From: Metabacillus crassostreae
Lineage (GTDB): Bacteria; Bacillota; Bacilli; Bacillales; Bacillaceae
Reading direction: 5' to 3'
Length of the DNA: 64,000 nucleotides
NCBI RefSeq assembly: GCF_016908395.1
Contig: NZ_JAFBDU010000001.1
Coordinates: 1,116,001 to 1,180,000 of the forward strand
Shown here: positions 18,111 to 26,863 of the stretch, one piece after another
How positions within the stretch are numbered: the first letter of the stretch is position 1
Layout: every line of letters begins with the position of its first letter
Translations under genes and position numbers: made by a program
The notes under the pieces: model-generated
Told to the model about the DNA's origin: nothing
Database searches by the model: none
Seen by the model: only the letters and a program-made list of their open reading frames with translations

Positions 18111-18380
18111 TTAACGACGTAAACCAAGCTTGTTGATTAACTCACGATAGCGAGTTACGTCTTTATTACGTAGGTACGTTAATAAGTTACGACGTTTACC
18201 TACCATTTTTAAAAGACCGCGACGTGAATGGTGGTCCTTTTTGTGAACACGTAAATGATCATTTAAGCTATTGATGTCCTCTGTAAGGATAGCAATTTGA
18301 ACTTCTGGTGATCCAGTATCAGACTCATGTGTTTTATACTGAGCGATTAGTTCATTTTTACGTTCTTGAGTGATAGCCAT
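18111..18380 (-). CDS. rpsO: 30S ribosomal protein S15
   Basis: 89 residues from ATG at 18380, exactly the family length. [53 protein letters not shown] and [19 protein letters not shown] are textbook S15. It binds the central domain of 16S rRNA. The start has a perfect AAGGAGGTG; three upstream in-frame codons overlap that site. It has its own promoter and a leader of about 85 nt that can fold. Confidence 0.98.
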   Translation of the reverse strand: MAITQERKNELIAQYKTHESDTGSPEVQIAILTEDINSLNDHLRVHKKDHHSRRGLLKMVGKRRNLLTYLRNKDVTRYRELINKLGLRR

Positions 18381-18467
18381 CCTTTTCACCTCCTTAATTT
18401 TACAAAACCCCAGTTACCGAGCAATCGTTGGTGAATCGATTTGCCAAGCAATGGTTTTAAGTTACAT
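18381..18467 (-). promoter_or_regulatory. Structured rpsO leader, possible S15 autoregulatory region
   Basis: The transcribed leader contains AAAACC near its 5' part and GGGGTTTT before the ribosome binding site, which can pair around an internal stem-rich region. S15 represses its own mRNA in several bacteria, including Geobacillus. Direct evidence here is only the complementarity. Confidence 0.35.
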
Positions 18468-18472
18468 TAATT

Positions 18473-18501
18473 AGAATACTATTTTTCTCATCATAAAGCA
18501 A
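18473..18501 (-). promoter_or_regulatory. Sigma-A type promoter of rpsO
   Basis: Minus strand TTGCTT (18496-18501), 17 bp, TATTCT (18473-18478). It lies directly after the ribC stop codon. Confidence 0.6.
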
Positions 18502-18504
18502 GAA

Positions 18505-19452
18505 CTAAACAAGTTTTTTTTCAAAGAATTGTATTGTAGCTGCTTTATCTAACTTAATTTGCTCAATGAGTTCTTCTACATTATGAAACTTTTGTTCACT
18601 TCTTATACGTTTATACCAAAAAACTGTCACATTTTCACCGTAAATTTCATCATTAAAGTTAAAAATATGAACTTCTACACTTGGTTTCAGAGGCTTTTCT
18701 TCATGAAAAGTTGGTTTATAACCAATGTTACACACACCTTCATATTCTTGATTCTTTATGTTAATTGTCACCGCATAAACACCTGTAGGTGGAATAATGT
18801 AGTCATCAAACACTTCTACATTTGCTGTTGGAAACCCGATTGTTCGTCCTCTTTTATCACCATGAATCACTCTACCTTTTGTTGAGTGAGGCCTGCCAAT
18901 CAATGTCTGAGCATAAGCAACATCCCCACTCCTAATTACTTCGCGAATTAAAGTAGAGCTTATTTTTCGATCATGATCAGTTTGTTTTTCAACAGTTGTA
19001 TGTAAGAACTGTTCTCTTGAATGAAAAGGAATTGTTTCCATCGTACCCTTTCCTAAATGACCATATGTAAAATCAAAACCTGCAACAACATGCTTGACAT
19101 TTAAGTTAATGATAAATTCATCTACAAATTGTTGTGGTAATAGTGCTGCAAATTCTCTTGTAAACTCTACAATAAATAATATATCTACACTCAAATTTTC
19201 TATAGTTTGAATTTTATCTTCCAATGGTGTGATGTAATCAATACCTATTTCTTTCCGAAGTACAACTAATGGGTGTGGATTAAATGTCATCACTGCACTT
19301 TTAACACCCATCTTGTCAGCAATTTCCTTTGCTTTTAAAATGACCTTTTGATGACCTTTATGAACACCATCGAAATATCCAAGTGCTAGCACCATTTCAT
19401 CAAATTCATTTTTTTTAAAATTATGTGGATAAGACAGCTTAATAAGTTTCAT
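18505..19452 (-). CDS. ribC: Bifunctional riboflavin kinase / FAD synthetase
   Basis: 315 residues (316 in B. subtilis RibC, also called RibF). The N-terminal FMN adenylyltransferase (about 1-180) has LGYFDGVHKGHQKVI with the HxGH motif and VAGFDFTYGHLGKGT. The C-terminal riboflavin kinase (about 185-310) has RPHSTKGRVIHGDKRGRTIGFPTAN and PPTGVYAVTI. It makes FMN and FAD. ATG at 19452. It lies 65 bp downstream of truB, as in B. subtilis. Confidence 0.97.
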   Translation of the reverse strand: MKLIKLSYPHNFKKNEFDEMVLALGYFDGVHKGHQKVILKAKEIADKMGVKSAVMTFNPHPLVVLRKEIGIDYITPLEDKIQTIENLSVDILFIVEFTREFAALLPQQFVDEFIINLNVKHVVAGFDFTYGHLGKGTMETIPFHSREQFLHTTVEKQTDHDRKISSTLIREVIRSGDVAYAQTLIGRPHSTKGRVIHGDKRGRTIGFPTANVEVFDDYIIPPTGVYAVTINIKNQEYEGVCNIGYKPTFHEEKPLKPSVEVHIFNFNDEIYGENVTVFWYKRIRSEQKFHNVEELIEQIKLDKAATIQFFEKKLV

Positions 19453-19517
19453 AGTTAATTCACCTTTTTCTCACTTATAACAGCATACTTTTTAAGAACA
19501 CTACACCTTAACCTAGC

Positions 19518-20429
19518 TCAAATCAATAAAACTTTAATTGGTTTCATTAAATTTTGTTTAGTAGGGTGCTTAGCATAGATCGCGATACAATGACTATTCT
19601 TATTATAAACAGCAATAGGTGCTCCAACTTCAAGTTGCTCAAACTCATTAGGTAACTCAAGAACTGCGCCGTTTTTTACTTTCTCTGCTAGGTTATCATG
19701 GATAATTAGTTTCGGCAAATCTTTTAACGCTTCACCAATTGATATAAGTGAATCCTGAAATGTATTGTCTTCAATTGATTTCTCAATTTCTTCAAACGTC
19801 ATACAATCGTCTAAATCAAAAACACCTGATTTTGTTCGAACTAAATGAGACATATGAGCCGGATACCCCAGTTGTTCTCCAATCATAACCGCCAATGTAC
19901 GGACGTACGTTCCCTTTGAACACGTTACGCGAAAACGAAATGTTACGTTGTTTTCGTTTTTCACATCACCTAATAATACAAAATCATGTATTGTAATTGT
20001 ACGTGATGGTCTTTCAATTTCTATACCTGCTCTTGCATACTCATAAAGCTTTTTGCCATTAATTTTAACAGCTGAGTACATAGGTGGAGTTTGTTCTAAT
20101 GATCCTACCATTGAAGATAAAACTTTTTCTACATCCTCCCTTTTAATCAAACGATCAACTATCTTTCTTTCAACAATTTCTCCTGATGCATCTTCGGTAG
20201 TTGTAGAAAAACCGATCGTTACCTCAGCTTCGTATGTTTTTGATGATGCAGTTAGATATTCTACAATCTTCGTTGCTCTTCCTATGCAGATTGGTAATAC
20301 TCCTGTTACATCAGGATCTAGTGTTCCTGTATGACCTACTTTTTTTGTTTTTGCCAATCTGCGCATTTTTGCCACACAATCATGTGATGTCATTCCAGCA
20401 GGCTTATTTAATAATAATACCCCTTCCAT
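19518..20429 (-). CDS. truB: tRNA pseudouridine(55) synthase
   Basis: 303 residues (309 in B. subtilis). Makes pseudouridine 55 in the T loop of tRNAs. Starts MEGVLLLNKPAGMTSHDCV. The catalytic Asp38 is in VGHTGTLDPDVTGVLPICIG; YEAEVTIG and KINGKKLYEYAR follow. A PUA-like C-terminal domain covers about 240-303. ATG at 20429 with GGAGGCG. The gap to rbfA (431 bp) is unusually wide because a mobile element and the rbfA terminator lie in it, so truB is probably uncoupled from rbfA. Confidence 0.96.
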   Translation of the reverse strand: MEGVLLLNKPAGMTSHDCVAKMRRLAKTKKVGHTGTLDPDVTGVLPICIGRATKIVEYLTASSKTYEAEVTIGFSTTTEDASGEIVERKIVDRLIKREDVEKVLSSMVGSLEQTPPMYSAVKINGKKLYEYARAGIEIERPSRTITIHDFVLLGDVKNENNVTFRFRVTCSKGTYVRTLAVMIGEQLGYPAHMSHLVRTKSGVFDLDDCMTFEEIEKSIEDNTFQDSLISIGEALKDLPKLIIHDNLAEKVKNGAVLELPNEFEQLEVGAPIAVYNKNSHCIAIYAKHPTKQNLMKPIKVLLI

Positions 20430-20488
20430 TCTTAACGCCTCCTCATGAATTATCTCAAAATATCACCAATTAATTAACTTTATCTTAA

Positions 20489-20640
20489 GGCGCTGTTAAG
20501 CATTGTTGTTGATTAAAGTTGATCTACTCGTAAGCAAAGCGCCCGTGGGAGTCTCCCTTTGACACACTAATTAGGAGTCTCATATTTCACTAAAAATTAA
20601 CAAAGCCTCTAAAGATCAGCATTCACGCTTTAACATAGCC
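20489..20640. mobile_element. MITE-like element with 8-bp target duplication (copy 2)
   Basis: 152 bp between perfect direct repeats TATCTTAA (20481-20488 and 20641-20648). Ends are GGCGCTGTTAAGC on the left and GGCTATGTTAAAGC read inward from the right. The internal blocks GTCTCCCTTTGACAC and AGGAGTCTCA match copy 1 at 12246-12535 in the opposite orientation. A further end-like sequence, TTAACAAAGCC, lies inside at 20597-20607. There is no coding capacity. It sits between truB and rbfA, after the rbfA terminator. Confidence 0.8.
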
Positions 20641-20810
20641 TATCTTAATTGTGTAATGGATCCAGTTCTCTTGTCTTCTTTGTAAAGCAAGTGTTTTAGA
20701 AGTATAGACAGTTATTTATAGTTCTATCTATGTAAAATAGCTATTTTATTAAACCTAAGTGTTGTTTTTTTGTTTTTTAAAAGCCCTTTTTAAAAAGATC
20801 AATAAAATTC

Positions 20811-20852
20811 TTTACAAAAAGTAAAGGGATAGACGAAGGTGTCTATCCCTTT
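20811..20852 (-). terminator. Intrinsic terminator of the nusA-infB operon after rbfA
   Basis: Perfect 12-bp stem AAAGGGATAGAC/GTCTATCCCTTT (20823-20852) followed on the minus strand by ACTTTTTG. It starts 9 bp after the rbfA stop. Confidence 0.85.
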
Positions 20853-20860
20853 AAAGGAGT

Positions 20861-21217
20861 TTATTCCTCCTGTTTATTTTGAGCATTTAACTCATGAATA
20901 AGAGTTTCGATTCGATTTCCATAATCAACAGATTCATCAAATTCAAAATGAATTTCAGGTGTTTTTCTCAAGCGAATTCGCTGGCCAATTTCAGAGCGAA
21001 TAAATCCTTTTGCTTTTGCTAAGCCCTTTAATGTATTTTCTCTTTGTTCCTCATCACCCAGAACAGAGATAAATACTTTTGCAATTTGTAAATCACCTGA
21101 AACACTAACATCTGTTACAGTTACGAATCCAATACGCGGGTCTTTAATTTTACGACCGATTATATCGCCTAACTCTTTTTTCATTTGTTCACCGACACGG
21201 TTTGCTCTTAAGCTCAT
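20861..21217 (-). CDS. rbfA: Ribosome-binding factor A
   Basis: 118 residues from ATG at 21217 (117 in B. subtilis). Single KH-like domain protein for 30S maturation and cold adaptation. [35 protein letters not shown] and [20 protein letters not shown] are family signatures. AGAGGTG lies 6 nt upstream. It is the last gene of the rimP-nusA-ylxRQ-infB-ylxP unit and is followed by a strong terminator. Confidence 0.96.
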   Translation of the reverse strand: MSLRANRVGEQMKKELGDIIGRKIKDPRIGFVTVTDVSVSGDLQIAKVFISVLGDEEQRENTLKGLAKAKGFIRSEIGQRIRLRKTPEIHFEFDESVDYGNRIETLIHELNAQNKQEE

Positions 21218-21235
21218 GCCAATCACCTCTTCAAA

Positions 21236-21514
21236 TTAAAACCACTCAAATGATGTAATGGTTCTCTCAATTTCAGGAAAGGAATCAAGAAATCTCAATA
21301 CCTGATTTAATTCTCTTTCTGTTTGTACTTTCGCCGAGCTAACAGCAACAATCCCAAATTTTGTACGTTGCCATGAATCTTGAAAGTCTATTTCTGAAAT
21401 AGAAACATTAAACTTTTGCTTGGTTCTTGTCAGAACCCGTTGTAAAACGGCTCTTTTTTCTTTTAATGACTGTGAGTCGTATACTATGCATTCACAATCA
21501 ACATATCCGATCAT
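21236..21514 (-). CDS. ylxP: YlxP, DUF503 protein, putative ribosome assembly factor
   Basis: 92 residues, the usual size. The N-terminus [25 protein letters not shown] and the [16 protein letters not shown] block are typical of DUF503. The family is small and ferredoxin-like, and has been proposed to act in ribosome biogenesis. The ATG overlaps the infB stop (ATGA), so translation is coupled to IF2. Confidence 0.92.
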   Translation of the reverse strand: MIGYVDCECIVYDSQSLKEKRAVLQRVLTRTKQKFNVSISEIDFQDSWQRTKFGIVAVSSAKVQTERELNQVLRFLDSFPEIERTITSFEWF

Positions 21515-23652
21515 TTACGTTCGATTTCTTCCATCACATAAGCCTCAATAATGTCGCCTTCTTTAACATCATTGTAGTTTTTAATTGTGATACCACATTC
21601 GTAATTTCGTGCAACTTCTTTAACATCATCTTTAAAACGTTTAAGTGTATCAATTTCACCTTCAAAAATAACAATTCCGTCACGGATAAGTCTTATTCCG
21701 CTATCACGAGTTATTTTACCTTCTGTTACATATGCACCAGCAATTGTACCAATTTTTGATACTTTGAAAGTTGTACGCACTTCCACTTGTCCAATGATTT
21801 TTTCTTGGAATTCAGGATCAAGCATACCTTTCATTGCTGATTCAATTTCTTCAATTACTTTATAAATAATACGGTGTAAGCGGATATCAACTTCTTCAAC
21901 ATCAGCTGTTTTCTTAGCACCTGCATCAGGACGAACGTTAAATCCGATAACAATTGCATTTGATGCTGAAGCTAAAATAATATCTGATTCTGTAATTGCT
22001 CCTACACCTGTATGAATAATTTTAACACGGACACCTTCAACATCAATCTTTTGTAAAGCAGCAGCTAATGCCTCAACAGAACCTTGAACATCTGCTTTAA
22101 CAATTAAATTGATATCTTTAATATCCCCTTGTTTAATTTGTTCAAACAAATCATCAAGACTAAGTTTAGATCCTTCGCTTCGCTGAGCATCAATTTGCTT
22201 TTGAGCTCTTGCTTCACCTACTTGACGAGCCGATTTCTCATCTTCAAACACCATAAACTGATCTCCAGCTTGAGGAACATCACTTAAACCAGTAACTTCA
22301 ACAGGTGTAGATGGTGCTGCTTCTTTAACACGTCGTCCAAGATCATTTACCATTGCACGCACACGTCCAAATGTATTACCAACTACTATTGGATCACCAA
22401 CGCGTAATGTACCGTTTTGTACAAGTAATGTTGCAACAGATCCACGACCCTTATCTAATTGAGCCTCTATAACTGTTCCAGTTGCACGACGATTTGGGTT
22501 AGCTTTAAGTTCTTCTACTTCTGTTACTAAGAGAATCATTTCAAGGATATCTTCAATACCTTCACCAGTTAATGCTGAAACCGGTACAAAGATAGTATCC
22601 CCACCCCAAGCTTCAGGAACTAATCCATGTTCTGTCAATTCTTGCATAACACGATCTGGATTTGCAGCTGGTTTATCCACTTTATTTACAGCAACAATAA
22701 TTGGTACCTCTGCAGCTTTTGCATGGTTAATTGCTTCTACTGTTTGAGGCATAACCCCATCATCAGCAGCAACAACTAAGATTGTAATATCTGTTACCTT
22801 AGCTCCACGTGCACGCATTGTAGTAAAAGCAGCATGTCCTGGTGTATCAAGGAAGGTAATTTTTTGATCATTTGCAACAATTTGATAAGCCCCAATATGC
22901 TGAGTAATACCACCAGCTTCACCAGCTGTTACCTTTGTATTACGAATCGAGTCCAGAAGTGTTGTTTTACCATGGTCAACGTGTCCCATGATTGTCACAA
23001 TAGCAGGACGAATCTCTAAGTCCTCTTCTTTGTCTTCTTCTTCATATTTTTCAAATTCAGTTTTTTCAAAGATAATTTCTTCTTCTACCTCAACACCATA
23101 CTCACCAGCAATCAATTCAATCGAATCTTTATCAAGATCTTGATTAATAGTTGCCATAGTTCCTAAAAGAAGAAGCTTTTTGATGATTTCTGATGGCTCT
23201 TTACCTAGCTCTGAAGCTAATTCTCCAACAGTTAAACTACCAGAAAACGTTATTTTACTTGGTAGCTCTTTTTTAGGCTTAGGTTGAGCAGGCTGTTGAA
23301 AATTATTTTTACTTTTCTTGTTATTAGAATTGGTATTCTTTTTCCCTTTATTTTGGTTAAAAGGCTTATTATTATTATTATTATTATTATTCGGCTTTGT
23401 ATTTGAGTTATTGTTTGGTTTAGAATTATTAGTCACTTGTTTCCCCGGTTTCTTTGTTGATTCGTTATTTGTTTTTTGATTATTTGCAGCTGAAGCTGGT
23501 TTGAATTTTTGATCTAGCTTTACAATAACATTATCTTCTATAGTTGACATATGATTACTAACTTCAACATTCATTTCTTGTAACGTAGAGATAATATCTT
23601 TGCTTGATACATTTGTTTGTTTCGCATATTCATATACTCGCATTTTTGTCAT
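21511..23652 (-). CDS. infB: Translation initiation factor IF-2
   Basis: 713 residues (716 in B. subtilis). GTPase that places initiator tRNA on the 30S subunit. The N-terminal IF2_N domain is [21 protein letters not shown] low-complexity Asn/Lys/Pro linker covers about residues 58-130, with a run of eight Asn encoded by an (ATT)n tract. A second N domain follows, then the G domain with [13 protein letters not shown] and NKVDK (about 220-350) and the C1/C2 domains. ATG at 23652 with GGGGGTG. It lies between ylxQ and ylxP. Confidence 0.98.
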   Translation of the reverse strand: MTKMRVYEYAKQTNVSSKDIISTLQEMNVEVSNHMSTIEDNVIVKLDQKFKPASAANNQKTNNESTKKPGKQVTNNSKPNNNSNTKPNNNNNNNNKPFNQNKGKKNTNSNNKKSKNNFQQPAQPKPKKELPSKITFSGSLTVGELASELGKEPSEIIKKLLLLGTMATINQDLDKDSIELIAGEYGVEVEEEIIFEKTEFEKYEEEDKEEDLEIRPAIVTIMGHVDHGKTTLLDSIRNTKVTAGEAGGITQHIGAYQIVANDQKITFLDTPGHAAFTTMRARGAKVTDITILVVAADDGVMPQTVEAINHAKAAEVPIIVAVNKVDKPAANPDRVMQELTEHGLVPEAWGGDTIFVPVSALTGEGIEDILEMILLVTEVEELKANPNRRATGTVIEAQLDKGRGSVATLLVQNGTLRVGDPIVVGNTFGRVRAMVNDLGRRVKEAAPSTPVEVTGLSDVPQAGDQFMVFEDEKSARQVGEARAQKQIDAQRSEGSKLSLDDLFEQIKQGDIKDINLIVKADVQGSVEALAAALQKIDVEGVRVKIIHTGVGAITESDIILASASNAIVIGFNVRPDAGAKKTADVEEVDIRLHRIIYKVIEEIESAMKGMLDPEFQEKIIGQVEVRTTFKVSKIGTIAGAYVTEGKITRDSGIRLIRDGIVIFEGEIDTLKRFKDDVKEVARNYECGITIKNYNDVKEGDIIEAYVMEEIERK
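23367..23391. repeat. (ATT)n trinucleotide tract inside infB
   Basis: About eight consecutive repeats, encoding an Asn run (AAT codons) in the IF-2 linker. Such tracts can change length by slippage without breaking the frame. Confidence 0.8.
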
Positions 23653-23671
23653 ACGTTCACCCCCAAGAATA

Positions 23672-23980
23672 TTAATCGAGCAAGGTTTTCAACTTTGCAG
23701 CAAAGCCTGCATCACTGATCGCTACGACAACTCTTGCTTCTTTCCCAATTGCCTTACCTAATAAGTAGCGATCCTCTACTAAAATAAATGGAGTCTCATA
23801 AAACTTACATTTATCCGAAACCTTCTTCATTGTATTAGCCGATGCATCCTTTGAAAGAAGAACAAGCTTAGCTTTTTGTTGTCTTATTTCTTTAACAACA
23901 AGTTCCTCTCCCGAAATAACTTTTCGTGCTCGATTTGCTAAGCCCAATAAGGACATCCATTTTTGTTGCTGCTGATTCAT
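23672..23980 (-). CDS. ylxQ: YlxQ, L7Ae/L30e/S12e/Gadd45-family RNA-binding protein
   Basis: 102 residues (100 in B. subtilis). L7Ae-like K-turn binding fold with [34 protein letters not shown] and [16 protein letters not shown]. Probably binds RNA on ribosomes; its exact role is open. ATG at 23980, 8 bp after the ylxR stop and 19 bp before infB, inside the nusA operon. Confidence 0.92.
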   Translation of the reverse strand: MNQQQQKWMSLLGLANRARKVISGEELVVKEIRQQKAKLVLLSKDASANTMKKVSDKCKFYETPFILVEDRYLLGKAIGKEARVVVAISDAGFAAKLKTLLD

Positions 23981-23988
23981 GTTAATAA

Positions 23989-24258
23989 TTAGTGCTCCTT
24001 TTCGGCTAATTGAAGTAACTCATCGTATAAAGAGTCTTCAATCTTTGCCTTTAAATGATTGGCAAGAATATTTTTCTTTTTCGCTTGTAAAATGCACTCT
24101 TTATTAAGAGTAATATAAGCGCCACGCCCATTTTTTTTGCCAGTTAGGTCTACAGAAACATCGCCTTCCTTTGATCTAACAACTCGGACAAGTTCTTTTT
24201 TTGTTTTCATCTCTCCTGTTGCAACACATTTACGTAAAGGAATTTTGCGATTGCTCAT
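23989..24258 (-). CDS. ylxR: YlxR, RNase P modulator RnpM family (DUF448)
   Basis: 89 residues from ATG at 24258. [25 protein letters not shown] and [13 protein letters not shown] are the YlxR signature. Proteins of this family bind RNA, and B. subtilis YlxR has been reported to interact with RNase P. AGAGGTG with 6-nt spacing selects this start over a GTG three codons upstream. It lies between nusA and ylxQ. Confidence 0.92.
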   Translation of the reverse strand: MSNRKIPLRKCVATGEMKTKKELVRVVRSKEGDVSVDLTGKKNGRGAYITLNKECILQAKKKNILANHLKAKIEDSLYDELLQLAEKEH

Positions 24259-24270
24259 AGATCTCACCTC

Positions 24271-25401
24271 TTATTCACTTAGCTCAGGTTCATGTATACT
24301 CGTTAAAAGTGGTTCGTCACTGTCATCATAATCAGATTCCTTTTTCTCTAAAGGATAAATCCCTGCTTTTTCAGCATCTGACTCACTTTTGATATCAATC
24401 TTCCATCCTGTAAGCTTTGCAGCTAAACGGGCATTTTGTCCACGTTTACCAATTGCTAATGATAACTGATAATCAGGAACAATAACAGTAGTAGACTTTT
24501 CATCTTCATTTACAAGAACTTCAGCTACTTTTGATGGACTTAAAGCATTTGCAACGAACTCAACTGGATCTTGTGACCATTTCACAATATCAATTTTTTC
24601 ACCTTTTAGTTCATTAACAATTGCCTGTACTCGTTGTCCTTTTGGTCCAACACAAGATCCTACAGGATCTACTTCTGGATTGTCAGAGTGAACAGAGATT
24701 TTTGAGCGATCTCCAGCTTCACGAGAAACAGATTTTATTTCAACTGTCCCATCATAGATTTCAGGAACTTCAATTTCAAATAGACGTTTTAAAAGACCAG
24801 GATGAGTTCTTGAAACAAATATTTGTGGACCTTTTGTAGTCTTTTCTACTTTAGTTAAGAAAACTTTTATCCGATCATGTGGTCTATATGTTTCATTTGG
24901 CATTTGCTCACTAACAGGAAGTAATGCTTCGATTTTACCTAAGCTTACATAGATAAATTTCGAATCTATACGCTGTACAATACCAGTCATGATATCTTCT
25001 TCACGATCAATAAATTCACTATAGATCACACCGCGTTCTGCTTCACGAACACGTTGAGTAACAACTTGTTTTGCTGTTTGTGCAGCAATTCGTCCAAAAT
25101 CTTTTGGAGTTACCTCCATCTCGATAACATCATTTACAACATAGTTTGGATTAATGCCACGTGCTTCACCAATTGATATTTCTAGGCGAGGGTCATAAAC
25201 CTCGTCAACAACATCTTTACGAGCAAAAACCTTCATAGTTCCTGTATCACGATTTAAATCAACACGAACATTTTGTGCTTGATTAAAGTTTCGTTTATAA
25301 GCAGAAATTAGTGCAGCTTCAATAGCTTCGATAATGATCTCTTTACTAATGCCTTTTTCCTTTTCTAAAATTGTTAAGGCATCTAATAATTCACTACTCA
25401 T
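24271..25401 (-). CDS. nusA: Transcription termination/antitermination factor NusA
   Basis: 376 residues (371 in B. subtilis). Binds RNA polymerase and modulates pausing and termination. N-terminal domain (1-130), S1 domain (about 135-200, [23 protein letters not shown]), then KH1 and KH2 (about 205-345, [21 protein letters not shown] and [22 protein letters not shown]). The acidic tail DYDDSDEP is not an AR repeat, as in other Firmicutes. ATG at 25401, with AAGGGGG 11 nt upstream. The 268-bp gap to rimP is much longer than usual for this pair. Confidence 0.97.
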   Translation of the reverse strand: MSSELLDALTILEKEKGISKEIIIEAIEAALISAYKRNFNQAQNVRVDLNRDTGTMKVFARKDVVDEVYDPRLEISIGEARGINPNYVVNDVIEMEVTPKDFGRIAAQTAKQVVTQRVREAERGVIYSEFIDREEDIMTGIVQRIDSKFIYVSLGKIEALLPVSEQMPNETYRPHDRIKVFLTKVEKTTKGPQIFVSRTHPGLLKRLFEIEVPEIYDGTVEIKSVSREAGDRSKISVHSDNPEVDPVGSCVGPKGQRVQAIVNELKGEKIDIVKWSQDPVEFVANALSPSKVAEVLVNEDEKSTTVIVPDYQLSLAIGKRGQNARLAAKLTGWKIDIKSESDAEKAGIYPLEKKESDYDDSDEPLLTSIHEPELSE

Positions 25402-25669
25402 TTTAACGGTTTCCCCCTTAAAAATAAGCTCAATACATATTTCTTCTTTATCTTCTTTTAAATAACCTAGAGGTTGAAAACTGTCAGAGTCTCATTTCAT
25501 AAAAGTGGCCCAGGGATTTAAAAACGAAACATAATCATTCCCAAAATAAACTTTTCTGCATGCTTTGTGATGGCAAGGCAGATTTCAACATAGCTTCTTC
25601 TAATGAACAGATTAAAGAAGAAAAACCTATTTTGCTTACAAGTTGTCTTAAACTTTCATTTCTTTTCTT
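25402..25669. other. Expanded spacer between rimP and nusA
   Basis: 268 bp without a supported gene or terminator. A weak stem CTTCTTCTAAT/ATTAAAGAAG lies at about 25604-25620, and an AACATAGC octamer at 25588-25595 resembles the end of the MITE family, but no partner end or target duplication was found. Confidence 0.4.
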
Positions 25670-26140
25670 CTAGAATGTAACCGCTAATCTAGCTTTTGCT
25701 ACTTTCTCATATGGAATTTCAATCTGTTTTTTTCTAGTCTTAATCGTTACAGTAATTGTAAGAGTTTGACCATCAAAATCAGTTAAAACTCCTTCAAATG
25801 TTTTTTCTCCATTAATCGGTTCATATGTTTTTACATGAACTTGTTTTCCAATTGCTTTTGTTACATCTGACTCTTTCTTTAGTGGTCTTTCAGCTCCAGG
25901 TGAGGAAACCTCTAAGAAGTAGTTGTGTTGAATTGGATCTAACTCGTCCAACTTCTCACTTAGTCTTTCACTTACTACACCACATTCTTCAATATCAATA
26001 CCTTTTTCTGAATCGATGAATAAACGTAGAAACCAATTAGCACCTTCTTTAACATATTCGATATCTACTAGTTCAAGATTCATATCGTCTAAAATTGGTA
26101 CGACTATTTCTTCTACTGTTTCTGTCACTTTTTTGCTCAT
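25670..26140 (-). CDS. rimP: Ribosome maturation factor RimP
   Basis: 156 residues, identical to B. subtilis YlxS. Needed for 30S subunit maturation. [45 protein letters not shown] and [16 protein letters not shown] are signatures. ATG at 26140 with GGAGGAAG. It is the first gene of the rimP-nusA-infB operon, with a promoter at 26196-26224. Confidence 0.96.
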   Translation of the reverse strand: MSKKVTETVEEIVVPILDDMNLELVDIEYVKEGANWFLRLFIDSEKGIDIEECGVVSERLSEKLDELDPIQHNYFLEVSSPGAERPLKKESDVTKAIGKQVHVKTYEPINGEKTFEGVLTDFDGQTLTITVTIKTRKKQIEIPYEKVAKARLAVTF

Positions 26141-26195
26141 TCTCTTCCTCCTTGCTAAGAAAAGCGCAAGTGCTTTCGTTATTTTTATTTTTAGC

Positions 26196-26224
26196 CCTAT
26201 ACTCTTTTCTAATAGTTGTTACAA
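26196..26224 (-). promoter_or_regulatory. Sigma-A type promoter of the rimP-nusA-infB operon
   Basis: Minus strand TTGTAA (26219-26224), 17 bp, TATAGG (26196-26201). The transcript would start about 50 nt before the rimP ATG. A small AAAGCACTTGCGCTTT hairpin lies in the leader. Confidence 0.5.
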
Positions 26225-26430
26225 ATTGACTGTGAATAATTGTTATATTGTGTCATTGTATGAAGAAAAGATCGCACTAGCATTTATACGTACTGTTTAC
26301 TTTTAGTATTAAAGTACAAAGTATTAAATACAGACAATATAAAAGGCTAGAATTTAAAATAAAATAAGATTCAACACTAGAGCTTGACATTTCTAACAGA
26401 AGTAATATGATACTACCTTTATTAGTTGCT

Positions 26431-26455
26431 GAAAAACCCTGCCTTTTGAGCAGGG
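26431..26455 (-). terminator. Terminator of the candidate small RNA
   Basis: CCCTGC-TCAAAAG-GCAGGG stem-loop followed by TTTTT on the minus strand. Confidence 0.75.
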
Positions 26456-26549
26456 AATGAGTATGTACAACACTATCCGAAAATGAGGCAATACAATACG
26501 AAAGAGTGGGTTTCCCCACTCTTTTTCCTCTGCTTATCGTTAGCATTTC
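26431..26549 (-). ncRNA. Candidate sporulation small RNA in the polC-rimP gap
   Basis: About 119 nt on the minus strand. The order is: promoter (26556-26583), a perfect 10-bp hairpin AAAGAGTGGG-GAAA-CCCACTCTTT with a GNRA tetraloop (26501-26524), a linker of about 45 nt, and an intrinsic terminator CCCTGC/GCAGGG plus five T (26431-26455). There is no credible small ORF with a ribosome binding site. From memory, a sporulation-controlled small RNA was reported from the polC-ylxS (rimP) gap of B. subtilis; I cannot verify this here. The location and forespore-like promoter agree. Both RNA ends are predicted, not measured. Confidence 0.6.
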
Positions 26550-26555
26550 CATTAA

Positions 26556-26583
26556 TAGCATAACATAACCATCATTTTTATGC
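26556..26583 (-). promoter_or_regulatory. Forespore-like (sigma-G/F) promoter of the candidate small RNA
   Basis: Minus strand GCATA (26579-26583), 16 bp, TATGCTA (26556-26562). This fits the sigma-G pattern GHATR and CATNMTA with one mismatch. The same region also reads as an extended -10 (TGTTATGCT) for sigma-A, so the assignment is not unique. Confidence 0.45.
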
Positions 26584-26863
26584 AAATTTATCCTGATCCA
26601 ATATAGCATAGGTGTTAACTCTGGAATGACATTTTATTGAGTCAGAAAGCTGTATATCAGAACTCTAATGTTTAAATCATGCAATTAGCATTTGCTTTTA
26701 AATTGGGTTAAAAATTGCTTTTTTTATCATATTTAAGTCAATAAGCTTGTAAACTTTAAATAATGAAGAAACTTAAAATAAAGCTGTTTTCTCAAACTCT
26801 GTTGCTTTAAATAATACTGTTTTCACAACATGCTTTGTTAGCAATAATCGTTCAGAAAAGAGC
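26584..26863. other. Spacer between polC and the small RNA promoter
   Basis: AT-rich. Contains a diverged direct repeat: GAAAACAG followed by TATTATTTAAAG and by CTTTATTTTAAG (about 26775-26815, minus strand). No clear terminator for polC was seen before 26524. Confidence 0.4.

Noticed and set aside
25588-25595. AACATAGC as another MITE end in the rimP-nusA gap
   Set aside because: Only 8 bp match, with no partner end and no flanking duplication.
26277-26609. 110-codon minus-strand frame between polC and rimP
   Set aside because: It spans the small RNA promoter, both hairpins and the terminator. The start has no Shine-Dalgarno sequence and the protein looks like random AT-rich translation.
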